This document shows positions 1 through 7,552 of a stretch of 39,226 bases of DNA, one piece after another (position 1 is the first letter of the stretch; each line of letters opens with the position of its first letter). Source of the stretch: Candidatus Alloscybalousia intestinigallinarum (GTDB lineage Bacteria > Bacillota_I > Bacilli_A > RF39 > UBA660); the NCBI GenBank assembly GCA_018716115.1, contig DVKF01000044.1:1-39226 (forward strand). The letters are read 5' to 3'. Under the pieces are notes generated by a model that saw only the letters and a list, made by a program, of their open reading frames with translations, made no database searches and had not been told where the DNA came from. A program made the position numbers and the translations under genes.

Positions 1-5
1 TCCAA

Positions 6-60
6 TAAAAAAGTAAGGTTATGTAAGCTTATAATTCGGTAAAACAATAAGCAACCTTAC
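6..60 (-). terminator. Minus-strand hairpin with U-tract
   Basis: Read on the minus strand, GTAAGGTT (60-53) pairs with AACCTTAC (20-13) and GCTTAT (52-47) with ATAAGC (32-27), leaving an internal bulge at 26-21; a T-rich run follows (12-6). This is the shape of an intrinsic terminator. A TATAAT sits on the minus strand at 72-67, so a short transcript could start almost at the base of the stem. It may alternatively end transcription of something not visible here. Confidence 0.5.
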
Positions 61-86
61 AAGTTAATTATACAATATTTTTTGAC

Positions 87-127
87 AAAATAAAAGACTA
101 TTAACAAAATATATTTGTCAACAGTCT
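87..127 (-). terminator. Terminator of the tRNA pair
   Basis: On the minus strand a 14-bp stem (arms 127-114 and 108-95) forms fully with two G-U pairs and is followed by TTTATTTT (94-87). The same bases on the plus strand give two A-C mismatches, which indicates the minus strand as the functional direction. It lies about 65 bases past tRNA-Gly. Weaker hairpins at 165-179 (CTCGAA/TTCGAG) and 131-152 (ACTAATC/GATTAGT) lie between and may help termination or 3' trimming. Confidence 0.75.
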
Positions 128-191
128 GAAACTAATCCATTTCTAGATTAGTTATTTATCAAAACTCGAAAAGTTCGAGCAGATTTCACTA

Positions 192-266
192 TGGAGCGGA
201 TGAGGGGAATCGAACCCCCGTCACAGCCTTGGCAAGGCCGTATTCGAGCCACTAAACTACATCCGC
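192..266 (-). tRNA. tRNA-Gly (GCC)
   Basis: A full cloverleaf on the minus strand: acceptor GCGGATG pairs with CATCCGC, the anticodon loop is TTGCCAA (anticodon GCC, glycine), the T-arm carries GTTCGAT, the discriminator is U, and the CCA end is encoded (194-192). It is six bases downstream of tRNA-Cys and probably cotranscribed with it. Confidence 0.95.
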
Positions 267-272
267 AATTTT

Positions 273-346
273 TGGAGGGCCTAGTCGGATTTGAACCAAC
301 GATCAGGGAGTTGCAGTCCCACGCCTTACCACTTGGCTATAGACCC
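273..346 (-). tRNA. tRNA-Cys (GCA)
   Basis: Minus-strand cloverleaf with acceptor GGGTCTA/TAGGCCC (one G-U pair), a D-loop with AGTGGTAA, anticodon loop CTGCAAC (anticodon GCA, cysteine), T-loop GTTCAAAT and encoded CCA. It is the first gene of a two-tRNA transcript. Confidence 0.95.
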
Positions 347-387
347 AAATTACTTGAATTACCACAAAAAGATAACTCATGAATATA

Positions 388-416
388 ATAGTACACTAAT
401 AATTTTTTTTTGTCAA
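388..416 (-). promoter_or_regulatory. Promoter of the tRNA pair
   Basis: On the minus strand: TTGACA (416-411), 17-bp spacer, TACTAT (393-388), about 40 bases upstream of tRNA-Cys. Good match to the housekeeping sigma consensus. Confidence 0.8.
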
Positions 417-606
417 TTCATGTTTTTGCTTTTTTCTATTAAATTATATGAGAAATAGAAAAAGAAAGTACCTATAGTAAAAAATATTTAAAAAAATAAT
501 GGAAAAATCACTCTTACTGAATATTGTGTGATAAAATTAAAACAAAAGATACAAGAATAATACTATCTAAGAAAGAAGGTGCAGGGAGTAATCTTATTCC
601 TAACAA

Positions 607-930
607 ATGAAAGAGAAAATAGAAGAGTATTTAAAACAAATAAACAAAGTCAAGGATTCTGAACGCGAACAATTAAAAGAGGATCTGTTAATTCATATTT
701 CCTTTTATCAACATGAACGTTTGATTCACCTCCTAGTTACGATAACTTTTGCTTTTCTTACATTTTTCAGTTTATATTTTCTAGTTACCGTACCAAGTAT
801 CGCAATTGGAATCTTGTTCATCATCTTTTTAATCATGTTAGCATTCTATATTAAACATTATTACTTTTTAGAAAATAATGTTCAAAAGCTCTATAAAATT
901 TATGATGACTTAACCAAAACAAAACACTAA
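607..930 (+). CDS. Small two-helix membrane protein, QHERLIHLL family
   Basis: 107 residues, function unknown. A charged amphipathic N-terminus (1-30) leads to the motif FYQHERLIHLLVT (33-45), two hydrophobic helices (about 41-60 and 64-83) and a tail with HYYFLENNVQKLYKIYD. The protein at 30261-30596 has the same architecture and both motifs, so this is one family with two copies in the window. I recall related hypothetical proteins in other clostridia-like bacteria but no assigned role. An in-frame stop at 601 fixes the ATG; the only Shine-Dalgarno-like AGGGAG (585-590) is 16 bases away, too far for strong initiation, so expression may be low. Confidence 0.8.
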   Translation: MKEKIEEYLKQINKVKDSEREQLKEDLLIHISFYQHERLIHLLVTITFAFLTFFSLYFLVTVPSIAIGILFIIFLIMLAFYIKHYYFLENNVQKLYKIYDDLTKTKH

Positions 931-936
931 AAAGAC

Positions 937-985
937 TTGCATTTCTTTTTTCTAATGATATAATATTAAATGATAATCATTATCA
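937..985 (+). promoter_or_regulatory. perR promoter with PerR/Fur box
   Basis: TTGCAT (937-942), 16-bp spacer, TATAAT (959-964). Immediately downstream is TGATAATCATTATCA (971-985), a perfect 7-1-7 palindrome matching the PerR/Fur operator. A regulator bound here would cover the transcription start, so autorepression is expected, relieved by peroxide if the protein is PerR. AAGGAG (988-993) then serves the first gene. Confidence 0.85.
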
Positions 986-997
986 ATAAGGAGTGTT

Positions 998-1393
998 ATG
1001 AAATACCGAAACACTAAACAAAAAGAATTAATTTTAGACATCATCAAAAATAATCATAATCATCCAACTATTTATGAAATTTATGATGAAGTCAAAAAGG
1101 CAGATGCTACTATTGGTCAAGCAACAGTCTACCGCAATGTGAAGCAATTCGTAAAAGAAGGCAAAATCCACTTGATAAAAACAAAACAGGGCGTAGACCG
1201 CTATGATTTCTATCAAGACCATTTTCATCTTGAGTGTTTAGCCTGTGGTAAACTATTCGATATCTATGATTCAAACTTGCTTAAACAGTTAAAAAATAAA
1301 GATTATCTAAAAGATTTTCAAGCAACAAACTATAATTTAACAATTGAAGGGTATTGCCCAGAATGTAATGGAGGAAAATGTGAAGAAGTTTAG
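998..1393 (+). CDS. perR: PerR-type peroxide-sensing repressor (Fur family)
   Basis: 131 residues, the Fur-family size. The N-terminal winged helix (1-70) contains the recognition segment [13 protein letters not shown]. The C-terminal part has the regulatory metal ligands expected of PerR: His22, Asp70, His75, His77 and Asp88; Asp at the last position (where Fur has Glu) is the mark of PerR. Two CxxC pairs (80/83 and 120/123) form the structural zinc site. In PerR, iron-catalysed oxidation of the histidines releases DNA. Its own promoter carries a matching box (971-985), and the gene overlaps by 14 bases the hydrogenase-rubrerythrin gene, so both should be induced by peroxide. Fur or Zur is possible but less likely. 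Confidence 0.88.
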   Translation: MKYRNTKQKELILDIIKNNHNHPTIYEIYDEVKKADATIGQATVYRNVKQFVKEGKIHLIKTKQGVDRYDFYQDHFHLECLACGKLFDIYDSNLLKQLKNKDYLKDFQATNYNLTIEGYCPECNGGKCEEV

Positions 1394-3590
1394 ATGTAAA
1401 ATATGTGGTTATGTCGAAGAAATGGAAGAACTACCAGACGATTATAGTTGCCCTCTTTGCGGAGTAGGGAAAGAAATGATGGAAGAAGTAATCGAAGAAG
1501 AACAGCCAAAGAAAAAATATCGTTGTAAAATCTGCGGTTATATCGAAGAAAATGGTGATTTAGTAGAACAGGAAAATTACCGTTGTCCAATTTGTGGGGT
1601 TCATAAAGAATTCATGGAAGAAATCACAACAGAAGAAACTCCTCCTGAAAAAGAAGACAAAAGAATTCCTATCGATGAAGATAATCCTGGAATCGCTAGA
1701 ATCATGGAGAAGTGTATCAATTGTGGACGTTGTAAAGATATCTGTCAAAATGTAGTTGGTATAAAGTATCAAGAAAAGGTAAAAGGACATCCTGCCTGTG
1801 TTTCTTGTGGGCAATGTATTTTGAACTGCCCAATGGGAGCAATCGTTCCTAAATATAACTATAAGAGAGTAGCGCAAGAAATTGAGAATCAAGATAAAAT
1901 CGTCATCGCCTTAACTTCCCCTGCTGTAAGAGTTGCCTTAGGTGAAGAATTTAAGGAAGAAGCAGGTACCAATGTTGAGGGTAGAATGGTAGGCGCCTTG
2001 AAAGAATTAGGATTTGATTATGTGTTTGATACTACCTTCGGAGCTGATCTAACCATTATGGAAGAAGCTAGTGAGTTAGTTTCTAGAATAAAAGAAAATA
2101 AAAACTTACCGCAATTAACTAGTTGTTGTCCAGCTTGGGTGAAATATGTAGAAATTTACCATCCGGATTGGATAAAAAATTTATCTACTTGTAAAAGCCC
2201 AATCGGTATGCAAACAACGATGATTAAAACCTATTTTGCCCAAATGAAAAATTTGGATCCAACCAAAATAATTACGGTAGCAATCACTCCTTGTACCGCC
2301 AAAAAGAGCGAAGCTTTACGCGAAGAATTAAAATCAAGTAGCACTTTTTGGCACAAAGAGATAAAACGAGATAATGATTATGTCATCACAACTAGTGAAT
2401 TGGGCTTAATGCTACGAGAAAAGGAAATAGATTTTACAAAAATCTCTGAACAACACTTCGATTCTTTATTTGAAAGAGGAAGTGGAGCTGGTGTCTTATT
2501 TGGAAATAGTGGTGGGGTAATGGAAGCAGCCATTCGAACTGCTCACTATCTATTAACTGGAAAAGACCAAGAAGCATTACTAAACTATACGCCAGTTCGA
2601 GGATTAGAGGAAGTAAAAGAAGCTACGGTTACTATCGGAGATACCACACTTCAAGTAGCTGTCGTATACGGTTTGCCTAACTGGGAACGCCTCTTAGAAA
2701 AAATAAACCAAGAACATAAAAAGTATCATTTTATTGAAGTGATGAATTGTCCAGGTGGCTGTATCGGTGGTGGAGGGCAACCATTAACGGCGATTAACAA
2801 ACAAAAAGAAATTTTAGAAAAAAGAATGGCTGGAATCTATCAGAGTGATAAAGACAGTTCTGTTCGTTATTCTTATCGAAATCCCGATATTGAAAAAATA
2901 TACCGCGATTTCTTAGGAGAACCATTAAGCCCAATTAGTGAGGAACTCTTACATACGAGTTACCAAGACAAAAGTAAGTTATTAAAAGAGCAATCTTTTA
3001 ATATAGATAAAAAACAAGAAAAGGAAGGAATGAAAAATATGGATTACGCAAAATTAAAAGGTTCTAAAACAGAACAAAACTTAATGACAGCATTTGCTGG
3101 AGAAAGTCAAGCAAGAAACAAGTATTCATACTATGCTTCAAAAGCAAAGAAGGATGGTTATGAGCAAATTGCCGCTATCTTCGAAGAAACAGCAAATAAT
3201 GAAAAAGAACATGCTAAATTATGGTTTAAATACCTACATGGTGGTGATATCCCATCTACAATGGAAAACTTAGAAGACGCTGCTAAAGGAGAAAACTACG
3301 AATGGACAGATATGTATGCTGGATTCGCTAAAGAGGCTAAAGAAGAAGGTTTCGATGAACTAGCTTACTTATTTGATGCAGTAGCTAAGATTGAAAAAGA
3401 ACACGAAGAAAGATATTTAACACTATTAAAGAATGTTAAAGACGATCGTGTATTCCATAAGGATGGAGATAAAATTTGGATCTGCCGCAATTGTGGACAT
3501 GTTTATGTAGGAAAAGATGCTTTAGATGTATGTCCAGTTTGTAAACATCCAAAATCATTCATGGAAGTAAAAGCAGATAATTATCAATAA
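1380..3590 (+). CDS. Rubredoxin-ferredoxin-[FeFe] hydrogenase-rubrerythrin fusion
   Basis: 736 residues. I choose the GTG at 1380: GGAGG (1370-1374) is five bases upstream and the start gives [11 protein letters not shown], a clean rubredoxin-like beginning. Domains: two rubredoxin-like units (Cys 6/9/24/27 and 49/52/69/72); ferredoxin region with CINCGRC (112-118) and CVSCGQC (140-146), two [4Fe-4S] clusters; H-cluster catalytic domain with TSCCPAW (247-253), TPCTAKK (303-309) and [16 protein letters not shown] (453-468); a 30-residue linker; then complete rubrerythrin (about 554-736) with diiron residues in [11 protein letters not shown] and NNEKEHAK and a final rubredoxin centre (Cys 702/705/718/721). 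All four H-cluster cysteines are present; the residue before PCTAKK is Thr, not the Met of well-studied enzymes. The likely net activity is hydrogen oxidation feeding peroxide reduction in the cytoplasm. HydE/F/G maturases are not in the window. The fusion could be an indel artefact (see findings). Confidence 0.88.
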   Translation: MKKFRCKICGYVEEMEELPDDYSCPLCGVGKEMMEEVIEEEQPKKKYRCKICGYIEENGDLVEQENYRCPICGVHKEFMEEITTEETPPEKEDKRIPIDEDNPGIARIMEKCINCGRCKDICQNVVGIKYQEKVKGHPACVSCGQCILNCPMGAIVPKYNYKRVAQEIENQDKIVIALTSPAVRVALGEEFKEEAGTNVEGRMVGALKELGFDYVFDTTFGADLTIMEEASELVSRIKENKNLPQLTSCCPAWVKYVEIYHPDWIKNLSTCKSPIGMQTTMIKTYFAQMKNLDPTKIITVAITPCTAKKSEALREELKSSSTFWHKEIKRDNDYVITTSELGLMLREKEIDFTKISEQHFDSLFERGSGAGVLFGNSGGVMEAAIRTAHYLLTGKDQEALLNYTPVRGLEEVKEATVTIGDTTLQVAVVYGLPNWERLLEKINQEHKKYHFIEVMNCPGGCIGGGGQPLTAINKQKEILEKRMAGIYQSDKDSSVRYSYRNPDIEKIYRDFLGEPLSPISEELLHTSYQDKSKLLKEQSFNIDKKQEKEGMKNMDYAKLKGSKTEQNLMTAFAGESQARNKYSYYASKAKKDGYEQIAAIFEETANNEKEHAKLWFKYLHGGDIPSTMENLEDAAKGENYEWTDMYAGFAKEAKEEGFDELAYLFDAVAKIEKEHEERYLTLLKNVKDDRVFHKDGDKIWICRNCGHVYVGKDALDVCPVCKHPKSFMEVKADNYQ
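3021..3041 (+). promoter_or_regulatory. Internal ribosome binding site and start for stand-alone rubrerythrin
   Basis: Inside the fused gene, AAGGAAGG (3021-3028) precedes in-frame ATGs at 3030 and 3039. Starting there would give a normal-sized rubrerythrin of about 183-186 residues. The linker before it (residues about 527-550) reads like a translated intergenic spacer, suggesting that two genes were joined by loss of a stop codon and that the old start remains usable. Confidence 0.55.
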
Positions 3591-3609
3591 GAATATTAAT
3601 AATTTAGGG

Positions 3610-3641
3610 AAAAAGTGCTGATAAAAAACAGTGCTTTTTTT
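3610..3641 (+). terminator. Terminator after the hydrogenase-rubrerythrin gene
   Basis: AAAAAGTGCTG (3610-3620) pairs with CAGTGCTTTTT (3629-3639) through 11 bp including two G-U pairs, with a U-rich end. It closes the perR-hydrogenase operon. Confidence 0.7.
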
Positions 3642-3758
3642 AAAACACGAGTAAGAAAAAAGCCAAACTATTGGTAATTTTCCCCAAGCAAAATCTCTAT
3701 AATCCGCATAAAATAAGGATAGATGAGCACAAAAGAGTACAAATTAGACTCTTCAAAT

Positions 3759-3787
3759 TTGCCAAAGTTAATGTCCTATGGTATAAT
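3759..3787 (+). promoter_or_regulatory. Promoter of the 3D-domain gene
   Basis: TTGCCA (3759-3764), 17-bp spacer ending in TGG, TATAAT (3782-3787): a near-consensus promoter with extended -10. It lies inside the longer reading frame that begins at 3723, which shows that translation starts later, at 3813. Confidence 0.85.
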
Positions 3788-3812
3788 GGTAACTGTTCGA
3801 AAGAGAGGAATT

Positions 3813-4511
3813 ATGAAAAAAATTTGTAATTATGCTTTCAGAATAGTATGTGTCTATGTTATGGTTTTAACTCTATTTAGTCTAGCAAGTGTTAATATTA
3901 CAATAGAAAAAGAAGCTTATCTAGTACAAAATAGTAACATAACCAAACAATTAAATAGTAAATTGATTGCCGATGTGGTAATAGAACCTGTAGAAATCAA
4001 AGAAGAGTTAGAAATACCACAAGCAAAAGTGGAGGTAAAAGAAGAAGTAATACAACAAGAAACTGCTCCAGTTATAGAAAATCAAGAACCAGTAGTAGAA
4101 CAACCACAAGTATCTACACCAAGTTATATTCCACCAATAGACACGACTAGTTTTCCAGTACTTTCTACGAATGTTGGAACTGTAAGCCATTATGGACACG
4201 ATTGTTACGGATGTACATCAGGAAAAACCGCATCAGGTTATTACATTGGTGACGGACGTATCTATTATAATGACCCTGTCTACGGTAGTGTACGAATCGT
4301 GGCAGCAGGAAGTGAATATCCCCTGGGCTCGATTTTACGCTTAACTAACATTGGAGATGTTCCTATGTTAGCTATCGTCCTAGATAGAGGTGGAGCAATT
4401 GGATCAGGAAAGGCTCGTATTCTAGACTTACTGACCGAAAGCAACGCCGCCGCATACCAACAGGGATTAAAATATAATGTAAAAGTAGAAGCATTAAGAT
4501 TAGGTTACTAA
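3813..4511 (+). CDS. Secreted/anchored 3D-domain cell-wall protein
   Basis: 232 residues from the ATG at 3813, which follows AGAGGAA and a strong promoter; the in-frame upstream ATG at 3723 precedes the promoter and is rejected. The N-terminus MKKICNYAFRIVCVYVMVLTL is a signal peptide or anchor helix. Residues about 60-125 form a low-complexity Glu/Pro/Val/Gln stalk. The C-terminal 90 residues are a 3D domain, named for three conserved aspartates, with CYGCTSGKTASG and DRGGAIGSGKARILDLL visible. Domains of this type have a double-psi barrel and are linked to peptidoglycan cleavage or remodelling outside the cell (YabE and Rpf-related proteins). It is transcribed alone. Confidence 0.85.
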   Translation: MKKICNYAFRIVCVYVMVLTLFSLASVNITIEKEAYLVQNSNITKQLNSKLIADVVIEPVEIKEELEIPQAKVEVKEEVIQQETAPVIENQEPVVEQPQVSTPSYIPPIDTTSFPVLSTNVGTVSHYGHDCYGCTSGKTASGYYIGDGRIYYNDPVYGSVRIVAAGSEYPLGSILRLTNIGDVPMLAIVLDRGGAIGSGKARILDLLTESNAAAYQQGLKYNVKVEALRLGY

Positions 4512-4546
4512 TTTTGATGTTTTTTTCTGGAATTTTTAGTGGGATA

Positions 4547-4584
4547 TGATATAATGGAAAATAGGAAAAGGTATAAATAGGTGG
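4547..4584 (+). promoter_or_regulatory. Extended -10 promoter and RBS of the DUF6273-like gene
   Basis: TGA-TATAAT (4547-4555) with no convincing -35, then AGGTGG (4579-4584) four bases before the ATG at 4589. No clear terminator separates the preceding gene. Confidence 0.6.
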
Positions 4585-4588
4585 TTCT

Positions 4589-5752
4589 ATGAGACAAGAG
4601 AAGAAGTTGTTTAAACATCAAACTGCGATTACGATAATAGCCGTAATTATCACAGTAACAGTAGCTATAGGAAGTTGTTATCTACTATTTGATCGTCATG
4701 ATAAGAATAAGGAGTATAATGCATTCAAAGAAGAAGATTTTGAAATTAGTTATGTTGATAACGGAAGAGGGAATGGCGATGTATTATCTTTAGTAAATGC
4801 TACGCCAATGACGGATGAGGAAGGCGCTAATCAACAACCTTATCGTTTTAATGTGACAAATACTGGAAAAGAAAAAGCTAAATTTGTAATTAAATTATCT
4901 TCTGATCAAGCGCTAATCGATGAAGATGATTGTGAAACTAAACAATTATCGACATATTATATAAAATATAAAATAGACAATGAAGAGCCAAAAGTTCTAA
5001 GTACAGTAGAAACGAAAGACTACGAAATTTATGTGAGCAGTAATGAACTGATGCCAGGAAGTAGTGAAATTCACGAATTGAGAATTTGGTTAGCAGCTAG
5101 TAGCCCAGAAAGCGTGCGAAGCGGACACTTTCATGGACGATTAGAAATTGAACAAGTGACAGAGGAAAAAGAATGGCAAGAATTCCAAGTAGGACAGGCA
5201 GTTACATTACCAAATGGTGATAAGTATCATGTGATTGAAGCAAGCGATAGTACAATGTCTAAAGTCAAACTATTAAGTGACTACAACTTAATTCCAACCG
5301 GAGTTCAAGATACGACTTGTGTAATTAGTGAGTTTATTCAAGGAAAAATTACAGAAGGGAAAATTACCGATCAAGCGGAAACCTATTATTGTAGTACCGG
5401 AAAATATCAAGAGCTAGGAACTACGCTATATCAGAATTATTTTAATAATTTAAAAAAGGCAGAAATCATCGATAGTTATGATGAAATCCGTTTAATTACT
5501 GTTCCAGAAATTGAAAACATCGTCAACGATCAAATAGATTCAACAACTTTTTTGACCAGTCTACAAAATGAAAATATTTCTTGGCTAACGACGGGAAATT
5601 ATTGGACAGCAACACCTAATTCTAACAATGAAAATTTTGTTTGGGCAGTAAGTGTGGATGAAACAGGAGCAGCCCTTCAAGAATTTGAAAATACTTCAGA
5701 ATATTTTGGCATTCGACCAGTCGTGGTTATAGATAAAGATATATTACAATAG
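4589..5752 (+). CDS. Membrane-anchored extracellular protein with DUF6273-like C-terminus
   Basis: 387 residues. One hydrophobic segment near the N-terminus (about 12-34) is a signal anchor, so the rest lies outside. Residues about 48-190 look like a beta-sandwich, including YRFNVTNTGKEKAKFVIKL, typical of TasA/camelysin-like or Ig-like surface modules. The C-terminal 190 residues end in YFGIRPVVVIDK, with NYWTATPN before it; this pattern is typical of DUF6273/formylglycine-type lectin-like folds in gut Bacillota. No catalytic residues can be assigned. It has its own promoter and terminator. Adhesion or a surface structural role is an inference only. Confidence 0.75.
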   Translation: MRQEKKLFKHQTAITIIAVIITVTVAIGSCYLLFDRHDKNKEYNAFKEEDFEISYVDNGRGNGDVLSLVNATPMTDEEGANQQPYRFNVTNTGKEKAKFVIKLSSDQALIDEDDCETKQLSTYYIKYKIDNEEPKVLSTVETKDYEIYVSSNELMPGSSEIHELRIWLAASSPESVRSGHFHGRLEIEQVTEEKEWQEFQVGQAVTLPNGDKYHVIEASDSTMSKVKLLSDYNLIPTGVQDTTCVISEFIQGKITEGKITDQAETYYCSTGKYQELGTTLYQNYFNNLKKAEIIDSYDEIRLITVPEIENIVNDQIDSTTFLTSLQNENISWLTTGNYWTATPNSNNENFVWAVSVDETGAALQEFENTSEYFGIRPVVVIDKDILQ

Positions 5753-5775
5753 CGAGTAAAAAAACTCGCTTTTTT
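5751..5775 (+). terminator. Terminator overlapping the stop codon
   Basis: AGCGAGT (5751-5757) and ACTCGCT (5764-5770) with a six-A loop and a T-run. The stem starts inside the TAG stop of the preceding gene. Confidence 0.85.
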
Positions 5776-5785
5776 GATGGACTTA

Positions 5786-5818
5786 TGGTATAATAAGGCC
5801 ACTATTAACGAAAAGGAG
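5786..5818 (+). promoter_or_regulatory. Promoter and RBS of the first tandem membrane paralogue
   Basis: TGG-TATAAT (5786-5794), extended -10 with weak -35. AAGGAG (5813-5818) is nine bases before ATG 5828. The promoter excludes the upstream in-frame ATG at 5774. TATAATAAGGCCACT is nearly repeated in front of the next paralogue (TATAATAAAGCCACT at 6771). Confidence 0.7.
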
Positions 5819-5827
5819 TCGGTGGGA

Positions 5828-6676
5828 ATGAAATTATCGAACAAATGGCTATATCCGCTTATCGTAATCACATTTGGAATTATTGGTGTTGTAACACCGT
5901 TTGCCCTTTTTCCCGCACCAGGTATCATTAGTATTCTAGGAGGAACAGCAATCGGTTTACTAACAGGCGCAATCGTTGTAACCGGAAGTGGGCTTTTCTT
6001 TGAAGATAACGATAATCTTGAAGAGAATAAAAAGAAATTACAGCCAAAGAAAAAAAGAACAAGATACGAAAAAGGAAGCAAACAAAATACGTATTCTTTA
6101 GGAAAGAAAAAAGAAATAAGAAACGTAGGGGTCAATTCTCGTCCGGTTAAAAATATCTTGACCCTTGAAGAAGAAAAAACAAAAACAAAATCTACCTCTA
6201 CTAGCACTAAAAATCGTCCGGTTAGAAATATTTTAAAATTAGATGACGAGAAAGAAATTGTTGACCAAGCAACATCGAGCAATCAAAAACGCCCTGTCAA
6301 AAATATTTTGACATTAGAAGAAGAACCAAAAACGTCTTCTACTAGTGCTAGAAAGCGTCCCGTTAGAAACATTTTAAAATTAGAAGATGAGGAAGAAAAA
6401 AACCAAGAAAATACTTATTCTTTACACCCAATTACAGATAAGAAAAATGTGCTTTTCCAAGAACCATACAACAAAACAACATCAACAGAAACGAAAAAAG
6501 ATAATTTGTGGGTAAATGATGAAAAGATAATGTATGATGTCAAATCCAGTTTAGAACATTTAAGAAAGACACTAGCGGAAACAGAAAAACAGATTAATGA
6601 ACTTCGGACATTATTAGAAAGCTTAACAGAAATGAAAGAAAAAGATCAGCCAAAAGTGAAAATAAAAATAAATTAG
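5828..6676 (+). CDS. Tandem membrane paralogue A with four RPVxNIL repeats
   Basis: 282 residues, not recognised. The start follows AAGGAG. Two hydrophobic helices fill residues about 9-58 (a Gly-rich second helix), followed by a long charged cytoplasmic or extracellular region. Four short repeats begin at residues 105, 130, 155 and 177: RPVKNILTLEEE, RPVRNILKLDDE, RPVKNILTLEEE, RPVRNILKLEDE. The last 80 residues carry LFQEPYNK, then VNDEKI and a predicted coiled coil (about 240-272). The LFxxPYN and NxEK elements recur in the next two genes. A scaffold or envelope-associated role is possible but not shown. Confidence 0.75.
   Translation: MKLSNKWLYPLIVITFGIIGVVTPFALFPAPGIISILGGTAIGLLTGAIVVTGSGLFFEDNDNLEENKKKLQPKKKRTRYEKGSKQNTYSLGKKKEIRNVGVNSRPVKNILTLEEEKTKTKSTSTSTKNRPVRNILKLDDEKEIVDQATSSNQKRPVKNILTLEEEPKTSSTSARKRPVRNILKLEDEEEKNQENTYSLHPITDKKNVLFQEPYNKTTSTETKKDNLWVNDEKIMYDVKSSLEHLRKTLAETEKQINELRTLLESLTEMKEKDQPKVKIKIN
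6140..6391 (+). repeat. Four alternating 36-base coding repeats
   Basis: Units start at 6140, 6215, 6290 and 6356 and encode RPV[KR]NIL[TK]L plus an acidic triplet. Types alternate (T-type, K-type, T-type, K-type), as expected if a two-unit block was duplicated. Codons differ between copies (cgt/cgc, aaa/aga), so the duplication is not recent and the peptide is under selection. Confidence 0.85.
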
Positions 6677-6686
6677 AATCATTGAA

Positions 6687-6721
6687 CCTCGTTTAAATAA
6701 AAAAACATAAACGAGGCTTTA
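6687..6721 (+). terminator. Terminator after paralogue A
   Basis: CCTCGTTTA (6687-6695) pairs perfectly with TAAACGAGG (6708-6716); the tail CTTTACTTTG is only moderately T-rich. Confidence 0.75.
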
Positions 6722-6747
6722 CTTTGTGCATGGATTGGCAAAGAAAT

Positions 6748-6776
6748 TTGTCAAATATTCTCTAATGTAGTATAAT
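6748..6776 (+). promoter_or_regulatory. Promoter of paralogue B
   Basis: TTGTCA (6748-6753), 17-bp spacer, TATAAT (6771-6776), 32 bases before the ATG; AAGGGGG follows as the ribosome site. Confidence 0.85.
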
Positions 6777-6807
6777 AAAGCCACTGAAATGAAGGGGGAA
6801 AAAGAAA

Positions 6808-7542
6808 ATGAATGGTTATGAAGCAAATTTAAGAAAAGACATTAAAAAATATTCTAAAAAGATAGCTTTAAAACGGGTGGCCATAGGCTGGATTAATGGC
6901 TGTGAAGCACTATCAGTGTTGGAAATAATTACTGGAGCCGTTGGCTTAATCTTTAGTACATTTCCGCTTATATATGGCGCTATATTTTTCTTGGCCTTTT
7001 TCACGCGAAGATATTATTCTAATCAAGCAAAGGAGTTAAAAAAAGAACTTGACGCGCAACTAGCTGAAAGAGATAGGCTTAAGAATGTATTAGAACGGTA
7101 TGAAGAAAATAGTAATCAAAAACAGTTATCGCCAAAAGTAAAGACTGGCTTAGAAACAAGTACCAATAAGGAAAATACGTCTGTGGAAGAAAAAAGAAAT
7201 TCAAAAAGAAGTACAACGGTTAAAGAAATGCCAACTGTGCCAACTGTGACAGATAGAAAAATCGGAAATTACCGCGTTCACTCTGCCTCTTCAGCACAAA
7301 AGCCTTTATTCCAAGATCCGTATAATCAAAGCGCTAAAAATAGTCATCTAACGATTAATCAAGAACAAGTCTTAAAAGATCTTAATCGAGATTATAACCG
7401 GGATTACCAAGTTGGGGTAACTCTAGATTCCCAAGATAAATTGTCAGAAAGCAATACTCAAGAATCTCTAGCTTCTATTCAAAGAGCGTTTAGAGAATTA
7501 GATAAAGAAAAGGGAAAAACTTTGAGTAAAACTAGAAAATAG
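6808..7542 (+). CDS. Tandem membrane paralogue B
   Basis: 244 residues, not recognised. A charged start (1-25) precedes a hydrophobic hairpin (about 33-66), a predicted coiled coil (70-102), and a polar linker. Near residue 170 comes PLFQDPYNQSAKNSHLTINQEQ, of which LFQDPYN and LTINQEQ match paralogues A (LFQEPYN) and C (LFSDPYN, LTINEEK). A Tyr-x-Val/Leu-His/Asp element sits 10-15 residues before the PYN motif in all three. It has its own promoter. Topology cannot be settled by eye; a positive-inside reading puts the long tail in the cytoplasm. Confidence 0.7.
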   Translation: MNGYEANLRKDIKKYSKKIALKRVAIGWINGCEALSVLEIITGAVGLIFSTFPLIYGAIFFLAFFTRRYYSNQAKELKKELDAQLAERDRLKNVLERYEENSNQKQLSPKVKTGLETSTNKENTSVEEKRNSKRSTTVKEMPTVPTVTDRKIGNYRVHSASSAQKPLFQDPYNQSAKNSHLTINQEQVLKDLNRDYNRDYQVGVTLDSQDKLSESNTQESLASIQRAFRELDKEKGKTLSKTRK

Positions 7543-7552
7543 TTTTACTAAA

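Noticed and set aside
191..382. 63-residue reading frame over the tRNA pair
   Set aside because: It is the complement of two complete cloverleaf tRNAs; coding is an artefact.
607..1393. CRISPR array or other regularly spaced repeats
   Set aside because: No direct repeats with constant unique spacers were seen here or elsewhere; the only regular spacing is the coding repeat at 6140-6391 and the A-tracts at 12005-12240.
3723..3812. Longer N-terminus of the 3D-domain protein
   Set aside because: A near-consensus promoter lies within it, and the shorter form begins with a proper signal sequence after a ribosome site.
5677..6282. Minus-strand 201-residue frame
   Set aside because: Shadow of the AT-rich coding and repeat region of paralogue A and the terminator before it.
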